A stretch of DNA of 64,000 nucleotides from Pantoea coffeiphila (GTDB lineage: Bacteria > Pseudomonadota > Gammaproteobacteria > Enterobacterales > Enterobacteriaceae), in NCBI RefSeq assembly GCF_016909495.1, contig NZ_JAFBFW010000002.1, positions 310,001 through 374,000 of the forward strand, given 5' to 3'. Below are positions 17,476-27,900 of this stretch, piece by piece (positions within the stretch are counted from its first letter, which is position 1; every line of letters begins with the position of its first letter). The position numbers were made by a program, and so were the translations under genes. The notes beneath the pieces were generated by a model that was not told the DNA's origin, made no database searches, and saw nothing but the letters and a program-made list of their open reading frames with translations.

Positions 17476-19908
17476 TTACTCTGCGGCATCCTGTAAAACC
17501 ACCTTCCCGTCTTTACGCTCAATAATCATCGTCTGCGGTGCAGACAGCGCCACGCCTTCCTTGCGCAGTCGGGTCAGAATATCGAACAGCAGATCGCTTT
17601 TCGCTCCGCTCACCTGACGCGGGCTGGCGACGTTGCCGGTAACGGCCAGTACAATACCGGTCGAGGTGAGATCTTTAAACGACACCGACGGCTCCGGGGT
17701 TTCCAGAATACGTTCATTATCGTTGTAAACGTCCAGCAGCAGCTGACGCACCTGCTGCGGATCGATATCCAGCGGGAAGGTCAGCGTAATGGTCGCTACC
17801 CCCTGCGCATTGCCCATGGTGGCGTTACGTACGTTCTGCGAAATCAGCTGCGAATTCGGCACAATGACCGTGGACTTATCGCTGAGCTGGATCTCAGTAG
17901 CACGCACGTTAATACGACGGATATCACCCTCAATACCGCTGATACTGACCAGGTCACCCACTTTTACCGGGCGTTCAGTCAGCAGGATCAGACCGGAGAT
18001 AAAGTTCTTCACAATCTCCTGTAAACCGAAACCGATACCGACCGACAGCGCGCTGACGATCCAGGCCAGTTTGTTCCACTGCACGCCCATAATCGACAGC
18101 GTCATCAGGATCACCAGCACAAAGCCGATGTTGCTGAACAGGGTGATCAGCGAAACTCGCATCCCCTTATCCATGGTAGTTTTAGGCAGGAATTCGTTTT
18201 CCAGCCAGCGTTTCACCGAGCGCAGTACCCAGATACCCACCGCCAGGCACACCAGCGCGTTCACCACATGCGCCGGAACGATATTCATCGACTCCAGGCC
18301 TTTACCACCCCAGAATTCGATGGCTTTCTGCACCAGTTCTATCGGCGTTGCGCTACCGAAAGTGCCGTTCAGTAATGCCATCGCCGCCGCCAGCAGCAGC
18401 AGCGTTTTACCAATCGCACCCAGCAGGGCTGCAACCTGACCAAGATGGCGCGCGTCGATGTTTAACGAGGCCTGGATGCGCTTGCCCGAGGCATTATTAG
18501 TGGAGAACAGGCTCTCGCTGGCATCGGTCACCAGCTGGCTGAATATGTAGAACAGGCCAAACACAATGCCCATCCAGATCAGCTCATAAGCAAGGAATCG
18601 CGCCAGGGTAATGTAACCAATGACCAGCGCAACCATGATGGCAAAACCGATCAGCGTCAGCGCCATCTGAATCAGCCCGACCAGCGTTGACCTCGCTTCC
18701 GGCTGATGGCCTTCCTGAATCATTCTGCGACGTACGCGGTTAGTACGAATGCTGATCGATAGCGCGGTTGCCCCAATCAGCAACGCGGTCATACCGTTGG
18801 CAAAAATCGTTGTCGCCACGCTGGTATTCGCGCTGCTGTTAAAGTTTTCAACCGTCTGAAAAATAAACACCAGCGCGGCGGTCAGCGGCGGATACGGCTT
18901 CAGGGACAACGCCACTTCATTGGAGATTTGCGGCAGGCGCCATGAAGGGCGGCGAGTGGAGAGGAAAGCGCGCCCCAGGCCGGCAATCAGACCGCAGAAA
19001 ATACTCAGCCCGACCAGCTTATCGGCGAAGACGCGAACGTCATCCACGACCTCATCATGGCGGGTAAAAGCCAGATCGAGGAAGTTAAACGCCAGCACCA
19101 CCGCACCGAGCGTGGTTAACGCCGTGGCGGCGGCAAGGAAGCTGCGGCGCAGGCGCCCTTCCGGCAAATGGTTAATACCTACCCAGGCGAGGAACTGTTC
19201 CAGGTAACGGCGGCCCAGCGTTGCCACCAGACCGGCGGCGAGTATCCAGCTGACGGTGCCAAACACCCAGCCCGGCTCAAAGGAGAGCAACGCGGCGGTT
19301 TTCAACTCATCAATAAAGTCACCGATCTTTTCGCTGTCGTCGCTCTGGTTGTTGGTCAGCGGTGCCCAGAAGCGCGGACCAAAAATACTGCCTGCATTCA
19401 GCGCCAGCTGGGTTTTCAGCGCATCGCGGCGCAGATTGACAATTTGAGCAGAAAGGTTGATCGAACTGGCTTTGATCGCTTCAGCCTGCTTGATTTGATC
19501 GTCAGTTTTACTTTTCTGGCTTTCCAGCTTGCTGCGTTTGGTCGTAACTTCGCTGGTTTCCTTTACGCCGCTGTCCGCCGCAGGCGCGGGGCCAAGTACC
19601 GCCAGCTGCGCCTGTAACTGCGCGCGTTGCGGAATCAGCCCCTGAATCAGGGCATCGGCATCACCGGATAGCTCCAGCGCGAGGTCATTAAGCGCATTCA
19701 GGCGGGTATCGTTGGTTTCGCCGGATACCTGCTGCTTTATTTTGTCGAGCACCTTCTGCATCTTAGGCAGCTCAACGGCAGCATTGACCTTGATCGGCGC
19801 ATCACCATTTTGCTGAGCGCTGTCGCTGTCTGCCGCCTGCACCCACTGCGGCGACAGCGCCACCAGTGCCAGCAGACACACCCGAAGAAAAGTTAACATG
19901 CCTGACAT
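17476..19908 (-). CDS. DUF3772-type MscS-family mechanosensitive channel
   Basis: This 810-residue protein has a signal peptide ending at VQA|AD, a periplasmic helical region (about 30-170, DUF3772-like, with a KLESQKSKTDDQIKQAEAIK-type coiled coil) and about 10 membrane spans. The MscS core lies at about 600-790. Its pore-lining helix is followed by VGIGFGLQEIVKNFISGLI, and the beta domain includes GIEGDIRRINVRATEIQL. Large MscS-family proteins of this type (as in MscK and YjeP) release solutes on hypo-osmotic shock. The ATG at 19908 has AGGAAC upstream at a good distance. It is not an orthologue of E. coli YbiO by sequence. Confidence 0.9.
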   Translation of the reverse strand: MSGMLTFLRVCLLALVALSPQWVQAADSDSAQQNGDAPIKVNAAVELPKMQKVLDKIKQQVSGETNDTRLNALNDLALELSGDADALIQGLIPQRAQLQAQLAVLGPAPAADSGVKETSEVTTKRSKLESQKSKTDDQIKQAEAIKASSINLSAQIVNLRRDALKTQLALNAGSIFGPRFWAPLTNNQSDDSEKIGDFIDELKTAALLSFEPGWVFGTVSWILAAGLVATLGRRYLEQFLAWVGINHLPEGRLRRSFLAAATALTTLGAVVLAFNFLDLAFTRHDEVVDDVRVFADKLVGLSIFCGLIAGLGRAFLSTRRPSWRLPQISNEVALSLKPYPPLTAALVFIFQTVENFNSSANTSVATTIFANGMTALLIGATALSISIRTNRVRRRMIQEGHQPEARSTLVGLIQMALTLIGFAIMVALVIGYITLARFLAYELIWMGIVFGLFYIFSQLVTDASESLFSTNNASGKRIQASLNIDARHLGQVAALLGAIGKTLLLLAAAMALLNGTFGSATPIELVQKAIEFWGGKGLESMNIVPAHVVNALVCLAVGIWVLRSVKRWLENEFLPKTTMDKGMRVSLITLFSNIGFVLVILMTLSIMGVQWNKLAWIVSALSVGIGFGLQEIVKNFISGLILLTERPVKVGDLVSISGIEGDIRRINVRATEIQLSDKSTVIVPNSQLISQNVRNATMGNAQGVATITLTFPLDIDPQQVRQLLLDVYNDNERILETPEPSVSFKDLTSTGIVLAVTGNVASPRQVSGAKSDLLFDILTRLRKEGVALSAPQTMIIERKDGKVVLQDAAE

Positions 19909-20102
19909 GAACGAAGTTCCTGATAAAAAAGAGAGGGCACCGGTCGGTGCCGGATGAATATCGCGGCATAGTTTATGCCTTTGCCGTGGGCCGCACTATA
20001 AGATTTGCGATAGAAAAAAAAAGTCTCATCCATAAGAAGGATCTATGGTGTTTCATCGTGAGCTGCGTGGCAAATTAGAAAGAAAAACCACAAGGACTCG
20101 TC

Positions 20103-20648
20103 ATGGTTAACCCTGCATCTGCCGTCTGCATCCGCGACGCAGAAGAAGCCGATTTTGATATCATCACCCGCATCTATGGCTGGCATGTCCTGCACGGCTG
20201 TGGCTCATTCGAAGAAACACCACCGGATGTGCATGAAATGACCGAGCGTTTCCGCAAAGTTCGCTCCTTTGGCCTGCCCTGGATGGTTGCGCTGATTAAT
20301 AATGAAGTTGTCGGCTACTGCTATGCCACGCAGTATCGCCCTCGCCCCGCCTACCGTTACACCATTGAAGACTCCATTTATCTGGCACCCGACGCGGGCG
20401 GCAAAGGCATTGGCAGCGTGCTGATGGCGGCGCTGATCGTCCGCTGCCAGCAGGGACCGTGGCGGCAAATGCTGGCGATTGTCGGCAACGGCGAACGCAA
20501 CGCCGGTTCGCTGAACCTGCATAAAAAAATGGGCTTCGAAACGGTGGGCAATTTCCGCAACGTGGGATTTAAGCACGGTGAATGGCGGGATACGCTGCTG
20601 ATGCAGCTGGCGCTACAGCCGGACGCGCCAGAAGTGCCGGAAAGTTAG
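20103..20648 (+). CDS. Phosphinothricin/methionine-sulfoximine-type N-acetyltransferase
   Basis: This 181-residue GNAT protein of the PAT/Bar/MnaT group contains IRDAEEADFDIITRIY near the start, then GYCYATQYRPRPAYRYTIED and DSIYLAPDAGGKGIGSVLM. These are the hallmark residues of phosphinothricin acetyltransferases, including the Arg-Tyr-Thr-x-Glu-Asp catalytic strip and the G-x-G-x-G CoA loop. In enteric bacteria such enzymes acetylate methionine sulfone/sulfoximine or related Glu analogues and can confer resistance to phosphinothricin-like metabolites. Its start follows CACAAGGACT. It is divergent from the channel gene and lies 25 bases from the convergent pbpG. Confidence 0.85.
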   Translation: MVNPASAVCIRDAEEADFDIITRIYGWHVLHGCGSFEETPPDVHEMTERFRKVRSFGLPWMVALINNEVVGYCYATQYRPRPAYRYTIEDSIYLAPDAGGKGIGSVLMAALIVRCQQGPWRQMLAIVGNGERNAGSLNLHKKMGFETVGNFRNVGFKHGEWRDTLLMQLALQPDAPEVPES

Positions 20649-20673
20649 ACCCTTCCGGCACGCTGTAAGCGGG

Positions 20674-21624
20674 TTACTCCACCGCGCTGTCGTCGGCAAC
20701 ACCATTACTGGCTACCTGAGCGGCCTTCTGCTTTTTATAGCTGAGCGCGGCGGCAGGAACCGGGGAGATCTTACCGGTTTCAATCCAGCTGCGCAGGCGG
20801 TTGGCATCGGCGAAATGCGTGTACTTCCCGAAGGCATCCAGCACGACCAGCGACACCGGGCGCTTATTGATCACCGTGCGCATGACCAGGCAGTGCCCGG
20901 CCTGATTGGTGAAACCGGTTTTGGTCAGCTGAATATTCCAGTCCGGGCGATACACCAGATGGTTGGTGTTGCGGAACGGCAGCGTGTAATTCGGATGGCT
21001 AAAAGTGGCCATATCTTCGCGGGTGGTACTCAACTCGCCCAGCAGCGGGTAGCGCTTACTGGCGATCAGCAGTTTGGTCAGATCGCGGGCGGTTGATACG
21101 TTATGAATAGACAAACCGGTTGGTTCAACGTAGCGGGTATTCGTCATCCCCAGCGAGCGTGCCTTGGCGTTCATCGCCCGAATGAAAGCATCGTAACCGC
21201 CCGGATAATGATGCGCCAGGCTTGCCGCCGCGCGGTTTTCCGAGGACATCAGCGCCAGCAGCATCATATTCTTACGGCTGATTTCGCTGTTGAGCCGCAC
21301 GCGCGAATAGATCCCGCGCATTTCCGGAGTCTGACTGATATCCACGCTGAGGATCTCATCCATCGGCAGATGCGCATCCAGCACCACCATCACCGTCATC
21401 AGTTTGGTGATTGAGGCAATCGGACGCACCAGGTCTGGGTGATTAGCGTAGATAACTTTATTCGTATCCATATCGACAATCATCGCACTGCCGGAGGCAA
21501 TTTCCGGCTGCGCCGCGCGCGTGGTTTCAGATTGTGGAGTACGGGCATTGGCCTGAGTAACGAGTAGCGGGCCGGAAAACAGCAGGGCCAAACTCAAAAG
21601 AGATAAACGGATTTTTGCAGGCAT
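20674..21624 (-). CDS. pbpG: D-alanyl-D-alanine endopeptidase PBP7
   Basis: This 316-residue periplasmic penicillin-binding protein carries a signal peptide and the three class C motifs: S71-I-T-K (ASITKLM), SEN (SSENRAA) and KTG ([12 protein letters not shown]). E. coli PBP7 (DacD/PbpG family, 310-313 aa) cleaves D-Ala-mDAP cross-links in peptidoglycan and helps remodelling and biofilm or serum survival. It starts [10 protein letters not shown]. It lies next to yohC as in E. coli, though dld, which adjoins it there, is here separated by three accessory genes. Confidence 0.95.
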   Translation of the reverse strand: MPAKIRLSLLSLALLFSGPLLVTQANARTPQSETTRAAQPEIASGSAMIVDMDTNKVIYANHPDLVRPIASITKLMTVMVVLDAHLPMDEILSVDISQTPEMRGIYSRVRLNSEISRKNMMLLALMSSENRAAASLAHHYPGGYDAFIRAMNAKARSLGMTNTRYVEPTGLSIHNVSTARDLTKLLIASKRYPLLGELSTTREDMATFSHPNYTLPFRNTNHLVYRPDWNIQLTKTGFTNQAGHCLVMRTVINKRPVSLVVLDAFGKYTHFADANRLRSWIETGKISPVPAAALSYKKQKAAQVASNGVADDSAVE

Positions 21625-21773
21625 CAGTTCAGAACTTAACGGCTAGTGATTCAGGTGTGGTAACCACACGCCGCCACCCGCTGAAACGAGAATACGCGAG
21701 GGCTGGCTCGCGCATAATACGCTGTAAACCGGGTATTTTCCTACCGATTATTCGTTTCCAGGCGTTTCCAGAT

Positions 21774-21795
21774 CGCCACCGGTTTCCCGGTGGCG
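21774..21795 (-). terminator. Hairpin downstream of yohC
   Basis: CGCCACCGG and CCGGTGGCG form a perfect 9-bp stem with a GAAA tetraloop on the minus strand, 8 bases past the yohC stop. It lacks a U-run, so its strength as an intrinsic terminator is uncertain. Confidence 0.55.
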
Positions 21796-21802
21796 AAGGC
21801 AC

Positions 21803-22390
21803 TTAAAACAGGCGATAACCATAGCCCCACATCAGGACCGTGATCGCCAGCAACACTTCCAGCACCAGGATACCAATCGCCAGCGTAGAACCCGAAATTC
21901 GCAGGCTCTCTTCGCGATCAATGTTCAGGAACAGGGGAATGCCGACGTAAAGCAGATAGCCGGTGTAGACCAGCGCCAGAGCGCCGACCAGTACGCACAG
22001 CCAGACCAGCGGGTAAAGCGCAACCAGCCCGCTAAGGAACAGGGGCGTGGCGATATAGCCGGCGAAAACCATACAGCTGTTCAACTGTGGCCGCTGCGGA
22101 TAATCACGCGCCATCCACCAGATTACCCGCCCCATCACCGCTACCCCGCCAAGGATCACGGCATAAAACACAATCGCCAGCGCGAAGGCACTGAACAACG
22201 ATAGCGGGATGGTCTGACCCACGCCGATATCCCAGCCAATTTGAGTGGTACCAATAAAGGCGCAGACCACCGGGATCAGCGCCATCAGCAAAACATGATG
22301 AGTGTAATGATGGGAGAGCGTTTCGTTCTCCCGTTTGATATCCCGCATCTCACGGTCAGGATGCGCAAGAAGTCCCCATACGTGGTTCAT
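21803..22390 (-). CDS. yohC: YohC, YIP1-family inner-membrane protein
   Basis: This 195-residue integral membrane protein has five to six spans and a cytoplasmic N-terminal part (MNHVWGLLAHPDREM). The length equals E. coli YohC. The ATG at 22390 has GAGGAG 8 bases upstream. The longer reading from 22483 adds 31 residues with no conservation and is rejected. E. coli YohC is an uncharacterised Yip1-domain protein. It is divergent from yohD and adjacent to pbpG, as in E. coli. Confidence 0.92.
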   Translation of the reverse strand: MNHVWGLLAHPDREMRDIKRENETLSHHYTHHVLLMALIPVVCAFIGTTQIGWDIGVGQTIPLSLFSAFALAIVFYAVILGGVAVMGRVIWWMARDYPQRPQLNSCMVFAGYIATPLFLSGLVALYPLVWLCVLVGALALVYTGYLLYVGIPLFLNIDREESLRISGSTLAIGILVLEVLLAITVLMWGYGYRLF

Positions 22391-22611
22391 ATCTTCACTC
22401 CTCACAACGTCTGGCCGCCCGTGGTTTCTGTCTTGAGCGGCAACACTATCAGTATATGCGCCACTGAATTGTTTGCTTTTCACCCGGCAACGTCGATCGG
22501 CTAACGCCCTATTTTTACTTCAAAAATAAATGCGCGGATTTTCTGCAGGCTGCGGGATCGATCACAAAACGCTAGACTAATAAGGAGAAAACACTTTTAA
22601 GGAGATCTATT

Positions 22612-23181
22612 TTGCCTGCTGATGTGAATGCGCTGATTACGGAATACGGCTATTGGGCACTGTTTATAGGCTGCCTGGCGGAAGGAGAAACCTTCACTCT
22701 GCTGGGCGGCGTTGCCGCTCATGAAGGACTTTTGCACTACGGCTGGGTACTGCTGGTGACAGCCTGCGGCGGCATTCTGGGCGATACTGCGCTATTTTTC
22801 CTGGGCCGATACTACGGCACCAGCATTCTGAAACGCTTTAAAAAGCATGAGGACAAAATAACCTCAGCGAATCAACTGATCCGCAAACGACCCGTGCTTT
22901 TTGTTATCGGCGTACGTTTTATGTATGGCCTGCGCATTGTCGGGCCGATCATCATCGGTGCCAGCCGCCTGCGTCCTGCCACTTTTCTGATGCTTAACGT
23001 GATTGGCGCACTGCTTTGGGCGACGCTGTTTGTCTCACTGGGCTATCTGGGAGGCCAGGTGATTGCGCCATGGCTGCACGCGCTGGACCATCATATTAAA
23101 CAGCTGTTCTGGCTGGTGCTGGCGATCGCTTTAGTCTGGGGTGCCCGCTTCACCTTCCGCCGCTATAAGCGCAACAGATGA
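22612..23181 (+). CDS. yohD: YohD, DedA-family membrane protein
   Basis: This 189-residue DedA-superfamily protein contains the conserved LAEGETFTLLGGVAAHEG and GVRFMYGLRIVGPIIIGAS segments. DedA proteins are lipid scramblases/flippases and proton-dependent transporters that affect membrane integrity and drug tolerance. The start is a TTG at 22612, chosen because AAGGAGATC lies 7 bases upstream and the reading matches E. coli YohD in length. A GTG 12 bases inside has no ribosome-binding site at the right distance. The basic tail FRRYKRNR is cytoplasmic. Confidence 0.92.
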   Translation: MPADVNALITEYGYWALFIGCLAEGETFTLLGGVAAHEGLLHYGWVLLVTACGGILGDTALFFLGRYYGTSILKRFKKHEDKITSANQLIRKRPVLFVIGVRFMYGLRIVGPIIIGASRLRPATFLMLNVIGALLWATLFVSLGYLGGQVIAPWLHALDHHIKQLFWLVLAIALVWGARFTFRRYKRNR

Positions 23182-23529
23182 TACTTCGGCCTTATCCTGC
23201 GGGATGCAACTCCCGTATCCTGCAGGATGCAAAATCATCATCCCAGGGATAGCCCTTCAGCCCCTTCCCCACCGCGAGTAACAGGCAGTGAGATATCGAA
23301 CTGCCTTCCATCACTTTATGTGATTGAAAAACCGACGCCTTACTATTGTTAACATTAACTGATGGGCATTTGCTGCCTAAGAGAATCAGTCACATAAAAA
23401 AGCATAGAAATAATGAAAAAATATTTCTTAACTTTTACTGAGATAGTCTATGCAAACTAATGAGTCATAACTGCAATCCGCTATAATAACGTTGATTTTT
23501 CAGGATTTTTACATAAAAAGGCAATTTAT

Positions 23530-23545
23530 TGTGATCACGATCACA
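23530..23545. promoter_or_regulatory. CRP-cAMP binding site (perfect consensus)
   Basis: TGTGATCACGATCACA fits TGTGA-N6-TCACA exactly and is flanked by AT-rich sequence. It is 1.45 kb upstream of the adhesin start and 350 bp past yohD. No promoter could be placed with confidence, so which transcript it controls is not settled. Confidence 0.75.
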
Positions 23546-24045
23546 TTTTAAAATAAAAAAAACGATAAGTTTTTTAATGATTTTACGAATAAATCACACT
23601 TTTCACGGGCAATAAGTATAAAAAGAAATCAATAATTACATTTTTAAACAACAGAAAGTCTTATCAATCACGTTCAGACCAGGAATTTTCGCAATCTAAA
23701 CTGTCTCATCCTTTAACGCATAAATTTTTTTAATGCAAAAAAACCATTTCAATTCATGATGTTATCAATATGTGACAATTCACCGTCACTGGTAATGCCA
23801 TTAAGTGAGACTTATCTTAATTTTAGATAGCCTGCTGTTACCATATGAAACCATCCAATAGGAAATGCCTATCAAATGGCGTTCTGCCTCGTATTCAAAC
23901 CAATTTCAATTAACTGAATTAACACACTAAGCTCCAATTTAGTTAGAGATCGGTGTGCTCAGGTCGTGGAGATGATTTCAAATTGAGTGATGCGCTGCTA
24001 ATGATGAAGAGCTTTAACCTATTGATGGTGTTAAAGGACTGCAGT

Positions 24046-24474
24046 ATGAAAGTACATCGTGTTGACTATCGGTTAGTCCCTGGCCTTACTCATGCTATGG
24101 CAGGTGCACTACTTCCCCGTGAATGCTCAGCAGATACTCTTATTTCGCCCTCTATCATTGGCTCAGCGATCGATCATGACGCTTGCACCGGTCCTCGTTT
24201 CACCGCGCAGAGAACGGCGCTGACCGCCTGTTTACCCTATCAATCCGAAACGAATGTCGGCCTGAGCGATCGCGTCGACGCTGATCCACAGATCCAATAC
24301 AGCGAGCTTGATCTCAGGATTATCCTCCGCAACGGATACTGTCGATTGGCAAGGGTTGTGGCTACGGCTGGCAAATATGTGAAGCCCGGCAGGATATATT
24401 CCAGGATAGCTGAAAATAATGTGAGCTTTAGCAAACTATTTTCTCATCCCCCTTATTTGAATATGGGTAAATAA
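24046..24474 (+). CDS. Doubtful ORF, 142 residues, unknown
   Basis: A frame starting MKVHRVDYRLVPG has AAAGGA about 9 bases upstream of the ATG and a base composition nearer that of coding DNA than the AT-rich DNA around it. The 142-residue product has no signal peptide, membrane segment or domain that I recognise; the mixture of Cys, Pro and Ser is not typical of a conserved fold. It may be a small lineage-specific gene, a decayed gene fragment or chance. I give it low confidence. Confidence 0.25.
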   Translation: MKVHRVDYRLVPGLTHAMAGALLPRECSADTLISPSIIGSAIDHDACTGPRFTAQRTALTACLPYQSETNVGLSDRVDADPQIQYSELDLRIILRNGYCRLARVVATAGKYVKPGRIYSRIAENNVSFSKLFSHPPYLNMGK

Positions 24475-24935
24475 ATTTCTACCTGGTGAAAATAAGGACT
24501 GCGCTTCCTGAATAAGTAAGAAATTCCAGTTTTGTAGGGAGGAGAGATCCGCCCTGCCATCATGAGGTACTGCGCTGATAGTGATATTAATTATATCAAT
24601 ATCAGAAAGTCACCTCTGACAATAATAATCCAGGGCAATCAACTGGATAATAAAACTATTTTTATGCCCCTTATTCAGGGCGGCATCGTCTTGTCCGTTT
24701 GTCAGATTAATCGTTGTTTATTAGTGAATTTATGCCTAATTAAATGCGTAAACCACAAGAACAATAAAAACAATCCGATAGTCCGGTAACAGACCTGCCT
24801 CACTGAAAATGTCATTCGACAAGGTACGCATAAAACTTCCGCGCCAGAAGCAGTAAGCAGTTGAAATAAGAAGGGAATAAGCTCCAAAGGTGCTTGCTAT
24901 AACTTCTATTAAGTACGTATCAAATTAGTAAACAA

Positions 24936-24962
24936 TTTGGCAAAGCCTTGAGGCCTGCCAAA
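24936..24962 (+). promoter_or_regulatory. Hairpin in the adhesin leader
   Basis: TTTGGCA (24936-24942) pairs with TGCCAAA (24956-24962), with an inner GCC/GGC stem and a TTGA loop. It ends 28 bases before the adhesin ATG and 12 bases before its GGGAG site. No U-run follows, so it looks like an mRNA leader structure rather than a terminator. Confidence 0.5.
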
Positions 24963-24990
24963 TGCTCAATCCTCATGGGAGTGCAAGTTT

Positions 24991-27900
24991 ATGAATAACA
25001 TAGCTGTAACCGTAAAGGACGGCGGAGCAACCTCCAGCGTATCAGCTGATCAGGTTAATCTGACCGCGCCTAGCGTAGTAAAGCTACAACTGGAGCGCAG
25101 CGAAATCGCTGCTACAACACGCTCCGGGAATGATTTGATCGTTACGCTACATTCTGGCGAAAAAGTCGTACTCCAGAATTTCTTTGTGGCTGATGCAGAG
25201 GGCCACACAAGTGATTTAGTCCTGGAAGATAGTCAGGGCGCGCTGTGGTGGGTGCAAGATCCCGCCACTGGTTTCCATTTCGAATCTATTGCCGACATCG
25301 ACGGCTTATTGCTGGGCGGTGCGGAATCTAACTATGCAGCCGGGCTGGCATTTGCTGGCGCCGGACTGCTTGGTATAGGTGCAATGTTCCTGGGCGAAAG
25401 CGACGATCACAACAACAGTGATGACAGTGATGCTGACGCCGATGCCGATGCCGACGCCGATGCGGACGCCGATGCGGACGCCGATGCGGATGCGGATGCG
25501 GATGCGGATGCGGATGCCGATGCCGATGCCGATGCCGATGCCGATGCTGATGCTGATGCTGATGCCGATGCTGATGCGGATGCCGATGCGGATGCCGATG
25601 CGGATGCCGATGCGGATGCGGATGCGGATGCGGATGCTGATGCTGATGCGGATGCTGACGCAGATGCGGATGCTGACGCCGATGCCGACGCCGATGCGGA
25701 TGCCGACGCCGATGCGGATGCCGACGCCGATGCGGATGCCGACGCCGATGCGGATGCGGATGCCGATGCCGATGCCGACGCCGACGCCGACGCCGATGCG
25801 GATGCCGACGCCGATGCGGACGCCGATGCCGATGCGGACGCCGATGCGGATGCGGATGCGGATGCCGATGCCGATGCGGATGCGGACGCGGATGCCGACG
25901 CCGATGCGGATGCGGATGCGGATGCGGATGCCGACGCGGATGCTGATGCAGACGCGGATGCCGACGCCGACGCTGATGCCGATGCGGATGCGGATGCCGA
26001 TGCGGACGCGGATGCCGATGCTGATGCCGACGCTGATGCCGATGCGGATGCGGATGCGGATGCTGATGCCGATGCCGATGCCGATGCTGACGCCGATGCG
26101 GATGCGGACGCGGACGCCGATGCGGATGCCGATGCCGACGCGGATGCGGATGCCGATGCGGACGCGGATGCCGACGCCGATGCGGATGCCGACGCCGATG
26201 CGGATGCGGATGCCGATGCCGACGCCGACGCCGATGCGGATGCCGATGCTGACGCCGATGCCGATGCGGATGCCGACGCCGATGCCGACGCCGATGCGGA
26301 TGCGGATGCCGATGCCGATGCGGATGCCGATGCCGATGCGGACGCCGATGCGGATGCCGATGCTGACGCGGATGCCGATGCCGATGCCGACGCCGATGCC
26401 GATGCCGATGCCGATGCGGATGCCGACGCCGATGCTGATGCCGACGCCGACGCCGATGCGGATGCCGATGCGGATGCCGATGCCGATGCCGATGCGGATG
26501 CGGATGCGGATGCCGACGCGGATGCGGATGCGGATGCGGATGCGGATGCGGACGCCGATGCGGATGCCGATGCCGATGCGGACGCCGATGCCGATGCGGA
26601 CGCGGATGCCGATGCCGATGCCGATGCCGATGCTGATGCTGATGCTGATGCGGATGCGGATGCAGATGCCGATGCGGATGCTGATGCCGACGCGGATGCG
26701 GATGCAGATGCGGATGCGGATGCTGACGCCGATGCGGACGCTGATGCGGATGCCGATGCCGATGCTGACGCCGATGCGGATGCCGACGCCGATGCGGATG
26801 CCGATGCGGATGCCGACGCGGATGCTGATGCGGATGCGGATGCGGATGCGGACGCGGATGCCGATGCTGATGCCGACGCTGATGCCGACGCTGATGCCGA
26901 TGCGGATGCTGATGCCGACGCCGACGCCGATGCCGATGCCGACGCCGATGCGGACGCTGATGCCGATGCGGATGCTGACGCCGATGCCGATGCCGATGCG
27001 GATGCCGATGCGGACGCCGATGCCGATGCTGACGCCGATGCGGATGCCGATGCGGATGCGGACGCCGACGCCGATGCGGATGCCGATGCGGACGCGGATG
27101 CGGATGCCGACGCTGATGCCGATGCCGATGCTGACGCGGATGCGGATGCGGATGCTGATGCCGACGCGGATGCTGATGCGGATGCCGATGCCGATGCGGA
27201 TGCCGACGCCGATGCTGATGCGGACGCCGATGCGGATGCCGATGCCGACGCGGATGCGGATGCCGATGCCGACGCGGATGCGGATGCCGATGCGGATGCC
27301 GATGCGGATGCCGACGCGGATGCTGATGCGGATGCTGATGCGGATGCGGATGCGGATGCGGACGCCGATGCCGACGCCGATGCCGATGCCGATGCCGATG
27401 CTGACGCCGATGCGGATGCCGACGCCGATGCGGATGCCGACGCCGATGCCGACGCCGATGCGGATGCGGATGCCGATGCCGATGCTGATGCCGATGCCGA
27501 CGCGGATGCCGATGCGGATGCCGACGCCGATGCGGATGCCGACGCGGATGCGGATGCCGACGCCGATGCGGATGCGGATGCTGACGCCGATGCCGATGCC
27601 GATGCCGACGCCGATGCGGATGCCGACGCCGATGCGGATGCCGATGCGGACGCCGATGCGGATGCAGATGCTGACGCCGATGCCGATGCCGATGCCGATG
27701 CCGATGCCGATGCGGATGCCGATGCGGATGCTGACGCCGATGCGGATGCGGATGCTGACGCCGATGCGGATGCTGATGCGGATGCTGATGCCGACGCCGA
27801 TGCGGATGCCGATGCGGACGCGGATGCCGATGCTGATGCCGACGCTGATGCCGATGCGGATGCTGATGCCGATGCTGATGCCGATGCGGACGCCGATGCC

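Larger units (their letters stand above)
23182..24990. other. 1.8-kb AT-rich intergenic region upstream of the adhesin
   Basis: This region lies between yohD and the adhesin and is far more AT-rich than the flanking genes, especially 23330-23940 with repeated A/T runs. It holds an imperfect inverted repeat just after yohD (23194-23228; ATCCTGCGGGAT and ATCCTGCAGGAT), a perfect-consensus CRP site (23530-23545), one weak ORF (24046-24474) and a leader hairpin (24936-24962). Low GC and length suggest a regulated, perhaps H-NS-bound control region for the adhesin operon. That reading is an inference. Nothing else was recognised in it. Confidence 0.55.

Noticed and set aside
24562-24789. 75-codon frame in the adhesin upstream region
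   Set aside because: It has no convincing ribosome-binding site or domain, and AT-rich DNA yields such frames by chance.
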